From Procambarus clarkii (lineage: Eukaryota; Arthropoda; Malacostraca; Decapoda; Cambaridae): DNA of 64,000 bases. Of the stretch, positions 34,601 through 45,351 are shown one piece after another (position 1 is the stretch's first letter; each line of letters opens with the position of its first letter). The DNA lies in assembly GCF_040958095.1 (NCBI RefSeq), contig NC_091193.1, forward strand, positions 30,836,832 to 30,900,831. The letters are read 5' to 3'. Below the pieces are notes generated by a model, which searched no databases, was not told where the DNA came from, and was given only the letters and a program-made list of their open reading frames with translations. The position numbers and the translations under genes are program-made.

Positions 34601-34736
34601 TGGTACAGCTCACTCTTGGAGGCTATCCTGACACAGCTCCTTCTTGAAGGCTATCCTGACACAGCTCCCTCTTGGAGGCTATCCTGACACAGCTCCCTCT
34701 TGGAGGCTATCATGGTACAGCTCACTCTTGGAGGAA
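28620..34736. repeat. 28-bp minisatellite with higher-order repeats, about 218 copies
   Basis: The unit contains CTTGGAGGCTATCCTGACAC then AGCTCCCT; a main alternative has CATGGTAC or CTGGTAC for CCTGACAC. Long segments are duplicated at offsets of 1640 bp (29100-30500 versus 30740-32140), 372 bp, 1052 bp (32528 versus 33580) and 560 bp. Some units carry an extra 8-bp ATCATGGT. The many in-frame proteins across it are shadows. Confidence 0.95.
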
Positions 34737-35215
34737 AGTGTTGGCTGAAAAACTTGCTTCTACAGAATTACATACATATAATAACACGAGATCCAGACAC
34801 ACTCCAAGTTGTAAACACTGGTGAGGACTGTCGGTGGTATACTTCTCGCGGTGCGAGTATGCCAGCACAGGTGTGGTGTGCAGGGTTGGTACCCTCTGTA
34901 GGGTTATTATGCCCACCACAAAGGCTTACTCTCCAATCAATAAACTCTCGGGATTGACATCAATACCCATAACTCATAACATTCTAACCCAAATAAAGAC
35001 TTAATCTAAATTGTACAATGAGAATAAAATTATATTTTTACAGATAAATGTTCTACACACATCCAGTCATCTCGAGGTTTTCTTCACCACTGAGTAACAC
35101 AAATTATGTCAAATATCTCACGACTAATCCATCGAAAATGTTGTAAAAATATCTTGCATTTGTAAAGCCTGCTTAAAAATGTATTTGGTTATCACCGATT
35201 ATATATAAGGAAGAC
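34737..35215. other. Unique spacer
   Basis: No gene or repeat was recognised. It separates the 28-bp array from the 51-bp array and may include the end of the SLC13 3' UTR, but no clear minus-strand AATAAA was found. Confidence 0.4.
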
Positions 35216-35735
35216 TATGTTGCCCCCTTGTCTCTTGAACACGTGTACCACATGGGTCTGTCATGGCTATGTTGCCCCCTTGTCTCTTGAACACGTGTAC
35301 CACATGGGTCTGTCATGGCTATGTTGTCCCATGTCTCTTGAACACGTGTACCACATGGGTCTGTCATGGCTATGTTGTCCCATGTCTCTTGAACACGTGT
35401 ACCACATGGGTCTCTCATGGCTATGTTGCCCCTGTCTCTTGAACACGTGTACCACATGGGTCTCTCATGGCTATGTTGTCCCATGTCTCTTGAACACGTA
35501 TACCACATGGGTCTCTCATGGCTATGTTGTCCCATGTCTCTTGAACACCTGTACCACATGGGTCTCTCATGGCTATGTTGTCCCATGTCTCTTGAACACG
35601 TGTACCACATGGGTCTCTCATGGCTATGTTGCCCCTGTCTCTTGAACAGTTGTACCACATGCGTCTGTCATGTCTATGTTGCCCCATGTCTCTTGAACAC
35701 TTGTACCACATGAGTCTATCAAGTGAGACCGTCAT
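35216..35735. repeat. 50-52-bp minisatellite, about 10 copies
   Basis: The unit contains GTCTCTTGAACACGTGTACC, then ACATGGGTCT, then TCATGGCTATGTTG, then CCCC or TCCCA. Length varies in the C-run. It lies about 30 bp from the next array and downstream of the SLC13 stop codon on the gene strand. Confidence 0.95.
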
Positions 35736-35757
35736 AACTATGTGGCCGTGATAGTTA

Positions 35758-37840
35758 ACAGGTGTGGCTGGTTGCGCTACTGGGAGAGCAGGTGTGGCTG
35801 GTGGCGCTACTGGGAGAGCAGGTGTGGCTGGTGGCGCTACTGGGAGAGCAGGTGTGGCTGGTGGCGCTACTGGGAGAGCAGGTGTGGCTGGTGGCGCTAC
35901 TGGGAGAGCAGGTGTGGCTGGTGGCGCTCCTGGGAGAGCAGGTGTGGCTGGTGGCGCTACTGGGAGAGCAGGTGTGGCTGGTGGCGCTCCTGGGAGAGCA
36001 GGTGTGGCTGGTGGCGCTACTGGGAGAGCAGGTGTGGCTGGTGGCGCTCCTGGGAGAGCAGGTGTGGCTGGTGGCGCTACTGGGAGAGCAGGTGTGGCTG
36101 GTGGCGCTCCTGGGAGAGCAGGTGTGGCTGGTGGCGCTACTGGGAGAGCAGGTGTGGCTGGTGGCGCTACTGGGAGAGCAGGTGTGGCTGGTGGCGCTCC
36201 TGGGAGAGCAGGTGTGGCTGGTGGCGCTACTGGGAGAGCAGGTGTGGCTGGTGGCGCTCCTGGGAGAGCAGGTGTGGCTGGTGGCGCTACTGGGAGAGCA
36301 GGTGTGGCTGGTGGCGCTCCTGGGAGAGCAGGTGTGGCTGGAGGCGCTACTGGGAGAGCAGGTGTGGCTGGTGGCGCTACTGGGAGAGCAGGTGTGGCTG
36401 GTGGCGCTACTGGGAGAGCAGGTGTGGCTGGAGGCGCTACTGGGAGAGCAGGTGGCGTTACTGGGAGAGCAGGTGTGGCTGGTGGCGCTACTGGGAGAGC
36501 AGGTGTGGCTGGTGGCGCTACTGTGAGAGCAGGTGTGGCTGGTGGCGCTACTGGGAGAGCAGGTGTGGCTGGTGGCGCTACTGGGAGAGCAGGCGTGGCT
36601 GGTGGCGCTACTGGGAGAGCAGGTGTGGCTGGAGACGCTACTGGGAGAGCAGGTGGCGTTACTGGGAGAGCAGGTGTGGCTGGAGGCGCTACTGGGAGAG
36701 CAGGTGTGGCTGGTGGCGCTACTGGGAGAGCAGGTGTGGCTGGTGGCGCTACTGGGAGAGCAGGTGTGGCTGGAGGCGCTACTGGGAGAGCAGGTGGCGT
36801 TACTGGGAGAGCAGGTGTGGCTGGTGGCGCTACTGGGAGAGCAGGCGTGGCTGGTGGCGCTACTGGGAGAGCAGGTGTGGCTGGAGACGCTACTGGGAGA
36901 GCAGGTGGCGTTACTGGGAGAGCAGGTGTGGCTGGAGGCGCTACTGGGAGAGCAGGTGTGGCTGGTGGCGCTACTGGGAGAGCAGGTGTGGCTGGTGGCG
37001 CTACTGGGAGAGCAGGTGTGGCTGGAGGCGCTACTGGGAGAGCAGGTGGCGTTACTGGGAGAGCAGGTGTGGCTGGTGGCGCTACTGGGAGAGCAGGTGT
37101 GGCTGGTGGCGCTACTGTGAGAGCAGGTGTGGCTGGTGGCGCTACTGGGAGAGCAGGTGTGGCTGGTGGCGCTACTGGGAGAGCAGGTGTGGCTGGTGGC
37201 GCTACTGGGAGAGCAGGTGTGGCTGGTGGCGCTACTGGGAGAGCAGGTGTGGCTGGTGGCGCTACTGTGAGAGCAGGTGTGGCTGGTGGCGCTACTGGGA
37301 GAGCAGGTGTGGCTGGTGGCGCTACTGGGAGAGCAGGTGTGGCTGGTGGCGCTACTGGGAGAGCAGGTGTGGCTGGTGGCGCTACTGGGAGAGCAGGTGT
37401 GGCTGGTGGCGCTACTGTGAGAGCAGGTGTGGCTGGTGGCGCTACTGGGAGAGCAGGTGTGGCTGGTGGCGCTACTGGGAGAGCAGGTGGCGCTACTGGG
37501 AGAGCAGGTGTGGCTGGTGGCGCTACTGGGAGAGCAGGTGTGGCTGGTGGCGCTACTGGGAGAGCAGGTGGCGCTACTGGGAGAGCAGGTGTGGCTGGTG
37601 GCGCTACTGGGAGAGCAGGTGTGGCTGGTGGCGCTACTGGGAGAGCAGGTGTGGCTGGTGGCGCTACTGTGAGAGCAGGTGTGGCTGGAGGCGCTACTGG
37701 GAGAGCAGGTGTGGCTGGTGGCGCTACTGGGAGAGCAGGTGTGGCTGGTGGCGCTACTGTGAGAGCAGGTGTGGCTGGTGGCGCTACTGGGAGAGCAGGT
37801 GTGGCTGGTGGCGCTACTGGGAGAGCAGGTGTGGCTACTG
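35758..37840. repeat. 30-bp minisatellite directly 3' of the SLC13 stop codon, about 70 copies
   Basis: On the gene (minus) strand each unit contains CTCTCCCAGTAG followed by CGCCACCAGCCACACCTG. The first 12 bases are identical to the last coding triplets and stop of the SLC13 gene. Short 21-bp units lacking nine bases occur. Both lengths are multiples of three, so a TAG recurs in the gene's own frame every 7 or 10 codons through 2.1 kb. Long plus-strand open frames of 700 or so codons are by-products. Confidence 0.95.
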
Positions 37841-37963
37841 GGAGAGGGTAGAGTTGACCCAGGGCGGCATGGTGTTGAGGTCGAACATGTACACTCCCAG
37901 GGTATTAATCATCACGTTGATGACCACGATGCTGATGATGTTCATCACTACACCCGCGTACAT
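37835..37963 (-). CDS. SLC13-like: SLC13-type transporter, last coding exon
   Basis: Acceptor GTCGTGCAG precedes MYAGVVMNIISIVVINV, the last membrane segment of the SLC13 fold. A short tail with MFDLNTMPPWVNSTLSQ and a TAG stop follows. Human NaCT ends in a similar block (VIMNIIGV then FDLDHFPDW). The exon is 43 codons including the stop and starts in phase 0. The end of the protein merges into the 30-bp minisatellite. The NST near the end is a possible N-glycosylation site. Confidence 0.85.
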   Translation of the reverse strand: MYAGVVMNIISIVVINVMINTLGVYMFDLNTMPPWVNSTLSQ

Positions 37964-38097
37964 CTGCACGACATCATCAAACATTAGTACACAACCTCAT
38001 CCTATATCGTGAAGTATTTGGCAACAATAAACAAGAGAAGGCAAACCATATATAGTTATGTCTTTGTATTCCAATATTAGGGAGGCATCACGGGACG

Positions 38098-38574
38098 GGA
38101 CAGTGGGCTCACCCCATGGTGGGGGAGAGTGGGGCTCACCCCATGGTGGTGGAGAGTGGGGCTCACCCCATGGTGGGGGAGAGTGGGGCTCACCCCATGG
38201 TGGGGGAGAGTGGGGCTCACCCCATGTTGGGGGAGAGTGGGGCTCACCCCATGGTGGTGGAGAGTGGGGCTCACCCCATGGTGGGGGAGAGTGGGGCTCA
38301 CCCCATGTTGGGGGAGAGTGGGGCTCACCCCATGGTGGTGGAGAGTGGGGCTCACCCCATGGTGGGGGAGAGTGGGGCTCACCCCATGGTGGGGGAGAGT
38401 GGGGCTCACCCCATGTTGGGGGAGAGTGGGGCTCACCCCATGGTGGTGGAGAGTGGGGCTCACCCCATGGTGGGGCTCACCCCATGGTGGGGCTCACCCC
38501 ATGGTGGGGGAGAGTGGGGCTCACCCCATGGTGGGGGAGAGTGGGGCTCACCCCATGGTGGGGGAGAGTGGGCC
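38098..38574. repeat. 27-bp minisatellite in an SLC13 intron, about 17 copies
   Basis: The unit is CTCACCCCATGGTGGGGGAG followed by AGTGGGG. Variants are ATGTTGG and GGTGGTGG, and some short 15-bp units occur near 38470-38500. It lies in the intron between the last two SLC13 coding exons and passes directly into the next array. Confidence 0.95.
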
Positions 38575-38892
38575 CATCACACAGTGGTGGGCCGTGGGCT
38601 GACCACACAGTGGCGGGCCGTGGGCTGACCACACAGTGGTGGGCCGTGGGCTGACCACACAGTGGCGGGCCGTGGGCTGACCACACAGTGGTGGGCCGTG
38701 GGCTGACCACACAGTGGCGGGCCGTGGGCTGACCACACAGTGGTGGGCCGTGGGCTGACCACACAGTGGCGGGCCGTGGGCTGACCACACAGTGGTGGGC
38801 CGTGGGCTGACCACACAGTGGCGGGCCGTGGGCTGACCACACAGTGGTGGGCCGTGGGCTGACCACACAGTGGTGGGCCGTGGGCTGACCAC
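38575..38892. repeat. 26-bp minisatellite with alternating dimer, about 12 copies
   Basis: The unit is TGGGCTGACCACACAGTGGT followed by GGGCCG. Successive units alternate GGTGGGC and GGCGGGC almost strictly, giving a 52-bp dimer. The array ends about 20 bp from the donor site of the SLC13 exon at 38915. Confidence 0.95.
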
Positions 38893-38914
38893 ATGAGTGA
38901 CAACAATAACTTAC

Positions 38915-39052
38915 CATCTGTGTTGTGTGCATGTTGGCAGCGCCGAAGACTATAGCATTAGGGGGTGTGGCCACTGGCAGCATGAAGGCATAGGAGCAGC
39001 ACACAGTGGCAGGCAGCATGAGGTAGATGGGGTTCACCTGTATGTTCAGCGC
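38915..39052 (-). CDS. SLC13-like: SLC13-type transporter exon with family signature
   Basis: The exon has 46 whole codons, with acceptor GTTTACAG and donor GTAAGT. It encodes NPIYLMLPATVCC followed by SYAFMLPVATPPNAIVFGA. This fits every position of the sodium:sulfate symporter family signature (small-S-x2-F-x2-P-V-A-x3-N-x-I-V). In the SLC13/NaDC fold this is the re-entrant hairpin and helix that line the substrate site. The exon joins the preceding one in phase 0 after VLNEL. Confidence 0.92.
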
Positions 39053-39117
39053 CTGTAAACAATGACAACAGTGTTGAAGAGCAGCCCCCAATAAACAATA
39101 CAACCCTCAACGAAACG

Positions 39118-39480
39118 CAAACGTGGTTTATCAGTTGACATGCCCCAATGAAGGAGGTCTCCATCGATCTTTTTATATTGGTATGACCACCACACGGCTC
39201 TCAGGAATCGGGCTCACCATAGCCCGTGCTACTTGGAACTGTTTGTTCCAAGTAGCGAATCTTTACCAACCTCTCAGGAAGACTGACCTGCCCCCAGACA
39301 CCATACGGAAAGTGTACATAACACAACCCTCACTAGCAACGTGCTAGTTGAGACCATGCAACAATCCTGGCACCCACCACCGACCAGAGAACACTGCAAA
39401 TACTGGAAGCTATACTCATAAAAAAGACCCGCACTAAATGTACAGATGTCGGAAAATCCGACAGCATTTAATATCATACA
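39118..39480 (+). mobile_element. Penelope-like element fragment, GIY-YIG endonuclease end
   Basis: Plus-strand frames read VYQLTCPNEGG and HRSFYIGMTTTRLSG, the conserved start of the GIY-YIG endonuclease domain of Penelope-like retroelements. After an inserted CTCACCATAGCCCGTGCTAC repeat (about 39208-39268), another frame reads ATILAPTTDQRTLQILEA and ILIKKTRT, the domain's usual end. It lies in the SLC13 intron in antisense orientation. It is short and broken. Confidence 0.6.
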
Positions 39481-40674
39481 GACAGATAATAATTGCTGCT
39501 GTATTGTATAAACAAGTTACCCATAGAAAACGTAACTTGTAGTGGAATTACCGTCTATAGAAAACGGAATATCATTACCACATACTATTTTAAATTCACC
39601 ACCTATTATGGTGGGAATTATTCTTAAATACATTAGTCTTTGGACTTTACCATCATAAAAACATCTCATATAAATTAACTTAATTATCAGTATTAAAGTA
39701 GAGTAAATGTGACCCTTCTATCACTTACTGTCATCTGGACAATGTAAGCCAGGCGTCAGGAGTGAGGAAGGAGGGGCAGCCATTGTTTATACTAGACCAG
39801 AGGCTCACGGGAGCAAATACGGCTCCTGTTAATTTTACTTGGACGAAGTGTTATGGAAACCAAAGGTGTACCATCTTCAACACGCTGTCAACAAATTCAA
39901 GTTAAGTGTTCTTCCGAAACCCATTTATCTTTCATTTATGGCCATTAATGTCAGTGGATATAGGGTGACCCGGTTAGAGCACGAGATAGCCTCATACTAA
40001 AGGTAATTAAGCCAGGTCTTCATTGTTCCATGTACAGTGTTTTCTCTGATATAGCTTGTCATATACTAGGATTCTGGCTTTTCAGCTAGCGCCCTTTTGA
40101 CAGGTCAAGACGAGGAAGCATGCTTTGTGCATCAGTTACCAGGGTGATGGAAGCCACCTCAAAGAGGGAAAATGTGGTGTCTACATCCTGGTTATACCTG
40201 GTGGACTAAGGCCTGCTGTACAAATAAGATAAGGAACCTCTTCAATATGTGTAGTTAATACTGTAGTTTGATTGGCTGCATATATATAAATTAAATTAAT
40301 ATAAACCCCCCTAATGTGTAGAGGATCGATTTGTGAGATTATTGCAGAAATACAGTCCACGTATCATCATACAAATTGCTATCGAAGTATACCAATTAAT
40401 GTAAATATAAATTCTATATAAATTCATATAAATTAAATATATATAAATCTCACAGGTCGGTTCCCACAACAAAGTAAGGACTTGGATACCTTGCCTACGC
40501 TCAGATCCAGACCTCACCATGCAGCAGAGGTTACCGTCTCTACCGAGGTCTCCCGGCCCCCCGCCCCACACATTGTTTGGTTGGCCATTCCCCTTTATTT
40601 TTCTACCCCCCCCTACAAGTTATTGTACAATATGCAATTATTCATATATATATATTAGTTGTTCCAATACTTAC
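39481..40674 (-). other. SLC13 intron sequence
   Basis: No further gene or repeat family is recognised between the Penelope fragment and the next exon. Confidence 0.5.
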
Positions 40675-40955
40675 CAACTCGTTCAGAACAGGAAGCAATA
40701 TAGAAGCTGTGGCAGTGTTGGAAGCCACCTCCGTCAGCATGGCGGTCGAGAAAGTGACTATCATCACGATGTAAACACTGTCTAAGCCATTCAAGCCTTT
40801 GAGCGACTCCCCCATCCACTGGGAGAGGCCCGAGACCTTGGCGCCCTCGGCCATGGCGAAGCCGCCCCCCAGCAGCAACACCACGCCCCACGGGATCCTC
40901 TCCTGCACCACCTTCCACGTCAGGCACGCGTTCTCCTCCACACGCTTCTCCTCAC
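40675..40955 (-). CDS. SLC13-like: SLC13-type transporter exon with SNT sodium-site motif
   Basis: This 281-bp exon completes a split Gly codon, then encodes LTWKVVQERIPWGVVLLLGG and GFAMAEGAKVSGLSQWMGES, the most recognisable block of SLC13 transporters. It continues through VYIVMIVTFSTAMLTEV to ASNTATASILLPVLNEL. The SNT is the second sodium-coordinating motif of the family. The acceptor is CTGTGCAG and the donor GTAAGT. The family couples sodium to import of citrate or dicarboxylates at the plasma membrane; Indy proteins of insects can be sodium-independent, so the ion coupling here is inferred. A 19-bp pyrimidine-rich array starts about 20 bp upstream of the acceptor. Confidence 0.93.
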
Positions 40956-40975
40956 CTGCACAGTCATGCCGAGTG

Positions 40976-41585
40976 AAGGTATAGGCATGAAGGAAGGAGG
41001 TGGGTATGAAGGAAGGAGGTGGGTATGAAGGAAGGAGGTGGGTATGAAGGAAAGAGGTGGGTATGAAGGAAGGAGGTGGGTATGAAGGAAGGAGGTCGAT
41101 ATGAAGGAAGGAGGTCGGTATGAAGGAAGGAGGTGGGTATGAAGGAAGGAGGTGGGCATGAAGGAAGGAGGTGGGTATGAAGGAAGGAGGTCGGTATGAA
41201 GGAAGGAGGTCGGTATGAAGGAAGGAGGTGGGTATGAAGGAAGGAGGTCGGTATGAAAGAAGGAGGTCGGTATGAAGGAAGAAGGTGGGCATGAAGGAAG
41301 AAGGTGGGAATGAAGGAAGAAGGTGGGTATGAAGGAAGGAGGTGGGTATGAAGGAAGGAGGTGGGTATGAAGGAAGGAGGTGGGTATGAAGGAAGGAGGT
41401 GGGCATGAAGGAAGGAGGTGGGTATGAAGGAAGGAGGTGGGCATGAAGGAAGGAGGTGGGTATGAAGGAAGGCGGTGGGTATGAAGGAAGGAGGTGGGCA
41501 TGAAGGAAGGAGGTGGGTATGAAGGAAGGCGGTGGGTATGAAGGAAGGAGGTGGGCATGAAGGAAGGAGGTGGGTATGAAGCAAA
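40976..41585. repeat. 19-bp purine/pyrimidine minisatellite beside an SLC13 acceptor, about 32 copies
   Basis: The unit is GTATGAAGGAAGGAGGTGG, with variants GGGCATG, GGTCGG and AAGAAGG. On the gene strand it is C/T-rich (CTTCCTTC) and lies just upstream of the acceptor at 40956, where the polypyrimidine tract belongs. Diverged units continue to about 41660. Confidence 0.95.
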
Positions 41586-41684
41586 ATGTTGGGTATGGAG
41601 GAAAATGTTGGGGTATGAAGGAAGAAGTTGGGTATGAATGAAGAATCTTGGTATGAATGAAGAAGTTAAGAATGATTATGCAAA

Positions 41685-42014
41685 TGCACTTATTCTCTGA
41701 TCAACATGTATGGATGCACTTATTCTCTGATCAACATGTATGGATGCACTTATTCTCTGATCAACATGTATGGATGCACTTATTCTCTGATCAACATGTA
41801 TGGATGCACTTATTCTCTGATCAACATGTATGGATGCACTTATTCTCTGATCAACATGTATGGATGCACTTATTCTCTGATCAACATGTATGGATGCACT
41901 TATTCTCTGATCAACATGTATGGATGCACTTATTCTCTGATCAACATGTATGGATGCACTTATTCTCTGATCAACATGTATGGATGCACTTATTCTCTGA
42001 TCAACATGTATGGA
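41685..42014. repeat. 30-bp minisatellite, 11 near-identical copies
   Basis: The unit is TGCACTTATTCTCTGATCAA followed by CATGTATGGA, with almost no variation across 330 bp. This suggests recent expansion. Diverged relatives continue to about 42115 and reappear at 43214. Confidence 0.95.
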
Positions 42015-42118
42015 TTCACATGTATTCTTTCATCAAGATGTTATACACTTATTCTTTCATCATTATACATTGATGCATGTATTCTTATCCATCCGTTTCT
42101 TTGGCTGCCTTTATTCAT

Positions 42119-43162
42119 GCAATGTACAATGCACAATGCACAATGCACAATGCACAATGCACAATGTACAATGCACAATGCACAATGCACAATGTACAAT
42201 GCACAATGTACAATGCACAATGCACAATGTACAATGCACAATGTACAATGCACAATGTACAATGCACAATGTACAATGCACAATGTACAATGCACAATGC
42301 ACAATGTACAATGCACAATGTACAATGCACAATGCACAATGCACAATGCACAATGTACAATGCACAATGTACAATGCACAATGCACAATGTACAATGCAC
42401 AATGTACAATGCACAATGCACAATGCACAATGTACAATGCACAATGCACAATGCACAATGCACAATGCACAATGTACAATGCACAATGTACAATGCACAA
42501 TGTACAATGCACAATGCACAATGCACAATGTACAATGCACAATGTACAATGCACAATGCACAATGCACAATGCACAATGCACAATGCACAATGTACAATG
42601 CACAATGTACAATGCACAATGTACAATGCACAATGTACAATGCACAATGTACAATGCACAATGCACAATGCACAATGCACAATGTACAATGCACAATGTA
42701 CAATGCACAATGCACAATGCACAATGCATAATGTACAATGCACAATGTACAATGCACAATGCACAATGCACAATGCACAATGTACAATGCACAATGTACA
42801 ATGCACAATGCACAATGTACAATGCACAATGTACAATGCACAATGCACAATGTACAATGCACAATGTACAATGCACAATGCACAATGTACAATGCACAAT
42901 GCACAATGCACAATGCACAATGTACAATGCACAATGTACAATGCACAATGCACAATGCACAATGCACAATGTACAATGCACAATGTACAATGTACAATGC
43001 ACAATGTACAATGCACAATGCACAATGCACAATGCACAATGTACAATGCACAATGTACAATGCACAATGTACAATGCACAATGCACAATGCACAATGCAC
43101 AATGTACAATGCACAATGTACAATGCACAATGCACAATGCACAATGCACAATGTACAATGCA
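42119..43162. repeat. Heptamer array ACAATGY, about 149 copies
   Basis: Runs of ACAATGC and ACAATGT alternate irregularly for just over 1 kb with hardly any other change. It is inserted between two blocks of the CACTTATTCT satellite. All six frames give long repetitive open frames. Confidence 0.95.
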
Positions 43163-43213
43163 ATGAATGCAATACACTTATCAACATGAAAAGGTGCACT
43201 TTCATTATTATAT

Positions 43214-43412
43214 GTGAATGCACTTATTCTTTCATCAATGTATACATGCACTTATTCTTTCATCAATGTATACATGCACTTATTCTTTCATCAATGTATA
43301 CATGCACTTATTCTTTCATCAATGTATACATGCACTTATTCTTTCATCAATGTATACATGCACTTATTCTTTCGTCAATGTATACATGCACTTATTCTTT
43401 CGTCAATATGTT
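43214..43412. repeat. 28-bp minisatellite, 7 copies
   Basis: The unit is CTTATTCTTTCATCAATGTA followed by TACATGCA. It is clearly related to the 30-bp unit at 41685-42014. It lies about 100 bp from the donor of the SLC13 exon at 43510. Confidence 0.95.
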
Positions 43413-43509
43413 TAGATTCACTTATTATCTCATCATTATGGGGTTACTTAGTCTCTCACAGAGAAGTGTTAAGAAGTGAGGACATTAAGTGGCCGTCGTG
43501 CCGTCATAC

Positions 43510-43598
43510 CGTGAGTGAAGCAGCAGAAGTTAAGGTTGGCTGGCAGGACAAACAGCAGGAACACTATTAACATGGCCGGGGTCGCATCATTAACCTTC
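43510..43598 (-). CDS. SLC13-like: SLC13-type transporter exon
   Basis: This 89-bp exon lies between acceptor TTATTACAG and donor GTATGA. It completes a split Val codon, then encodes KVNDATPAMLIVFLLFVLPA and NLNFCCFTH, leaving one base of a Gly codon. The VxDATxAxxIxxLLFxxP pattern is typical of SLC13 proteins between the cytosolic loop and the following membrane segment. Phases match both neighbours exactly. Confidence 0.88.
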
Positions 43599-43642
43599 CT
43601 GTAATAACACAATATGTAAATTAACATTTTTGTGATTTTTAA

Positions 43643-43888
43643 AGCCGGTCGGCCGAGCGGACAGCATGCGGGACTTGTGATCCTGTGGTCCTGGGTTCAA
43701 TCCCAGGCGCCGGCGAGAAACATTGGGCAGAGTTTCTTTCACCCTATGCCCCTGTTACCTAGCAGTAAATAGGTACCTGGGTGTTAGTCAGCTGTCACGG
43801 GCTGCTTCCTGGGGGTGGAGGCCTGGTCGAAGACCGGGCCGCGGGGACACTAAAGCCCCGAAATCATCTCAAGATAATCTCAAGAAAG
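43643..43888 (+). mobile_element. Modular SINE, tRNA head type B with tail 1
   Basis: The tRNA-like head begins AGCCGGTCGGCCGAGCGGAC, carries an anticodon-loop-like CTTGTGA and a B-box GGTTCAATCCC. The shared body has TTTCTTTCACC and TTACCTAGCAGTAAATAGGT. The tail is GAAGACCGGGCCGCGGGGAC, then AAAGCCCCGAAATCATC and repeated TCAAGATAA. Confidence 0.85.
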
Positions 43889-44183
43889 CTGTTTGTCACG
43901 TCTTCTGATAACACAGCTACACTATAGGACGGGAACTATCAGGGGGAAAGCACTAAGCCATTATGTATAGCACTTGGAAGGGGTCAGAATACGTTTTTGG
44001 GATGGGACGAGGGGAAGAAATGGTGCCCAACCACATGGACGATCGGGGATTGAACACCGACCTGCATGATGTGAGACCGTCGCTCTACCTTCCACCCTAA
44101 GTAGTTGGGGTGGACGACACCCCAACCACTTAAGAACAGACATACATTTTCTCCACACATACTTTTACAGACATACTTTTTTT

Positions 44184-44187
44184 CACA

Positions 44188-44278
<91 letters not shown>

Positions 44279-44449
44279 AGGAAGCAGCCCATGACAGCTG
44301 ACTTAACTCCCAGGTACCTATTTACTGCTAGGTAACAGGGGCATTCAGGGTGAAAGAAACTTTGCCCATTTGTTTCTGCCTCGTGCGGGAATCGAACCCG
44401 CGCCACAGAATTACGAGTCCTGCGCGCTATCCACCAGACTACGAGGCCC
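44184..44449 (-). mobile_element. Modular SINE, tRNA head type A with GT-repeat tail
   Basis: The reverse complement starts GCCTCGTAG, with GGTGGATAGCGC as A-box region and GGGTTCGATTCCCGC as B-box and T-arm. The acceptor halves GCCTCGT and ACGAGGC pair. The anticodon loop reads CTCGTAA (CGT, threonine-like). The body ends at GGGCTGCTTCCTGG and passes into about 46 CA/GT dinucleotides (44186-44278). Confidence 0.85.
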
Positions 44450-44524
44450 TCTGTAACAGGGGTAACTGTTACTGTCTTAGTATTTCACACCACTGAGCTT
44501 CTCTCAATCGCCACCTCCCATACA

Positions 44525-45270
<746 letters not shown>

Positions 45271-45351
45271 TACATGAGTAAATGGTTAAATAGATAAATA
45301 GATTGACGAATAGAAAGATAATTGAATAGACAAATGGATAGATGGACAGAT

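Noticed and set aside
35742-38012. Plus-strand open frames of 695-756 codons with a repeating 10-residue motif
   Set aside because: They are by-products of a 30-bp tandem array whose period is a multiple of three; the real coding sequence here is the minus-strand SLC13 exon that the frame overlaps.
42010-43479. Frames with NAQCTMH or IVHCALC repeats on both strands
   Set aside because: They derive from the heptamer array ACAATGY, which is open in all six frames.
43643-43720. Possible functional tRNA genes at the tRNA-like heads (also 44.4, 46.2, 47.5, 60.1 and 63.6 kb)
   Set aside because: Each head is fused to the same body and tail and is repeated many times, so they are SINE heads. Only the pol III promoter similarity is claimed.
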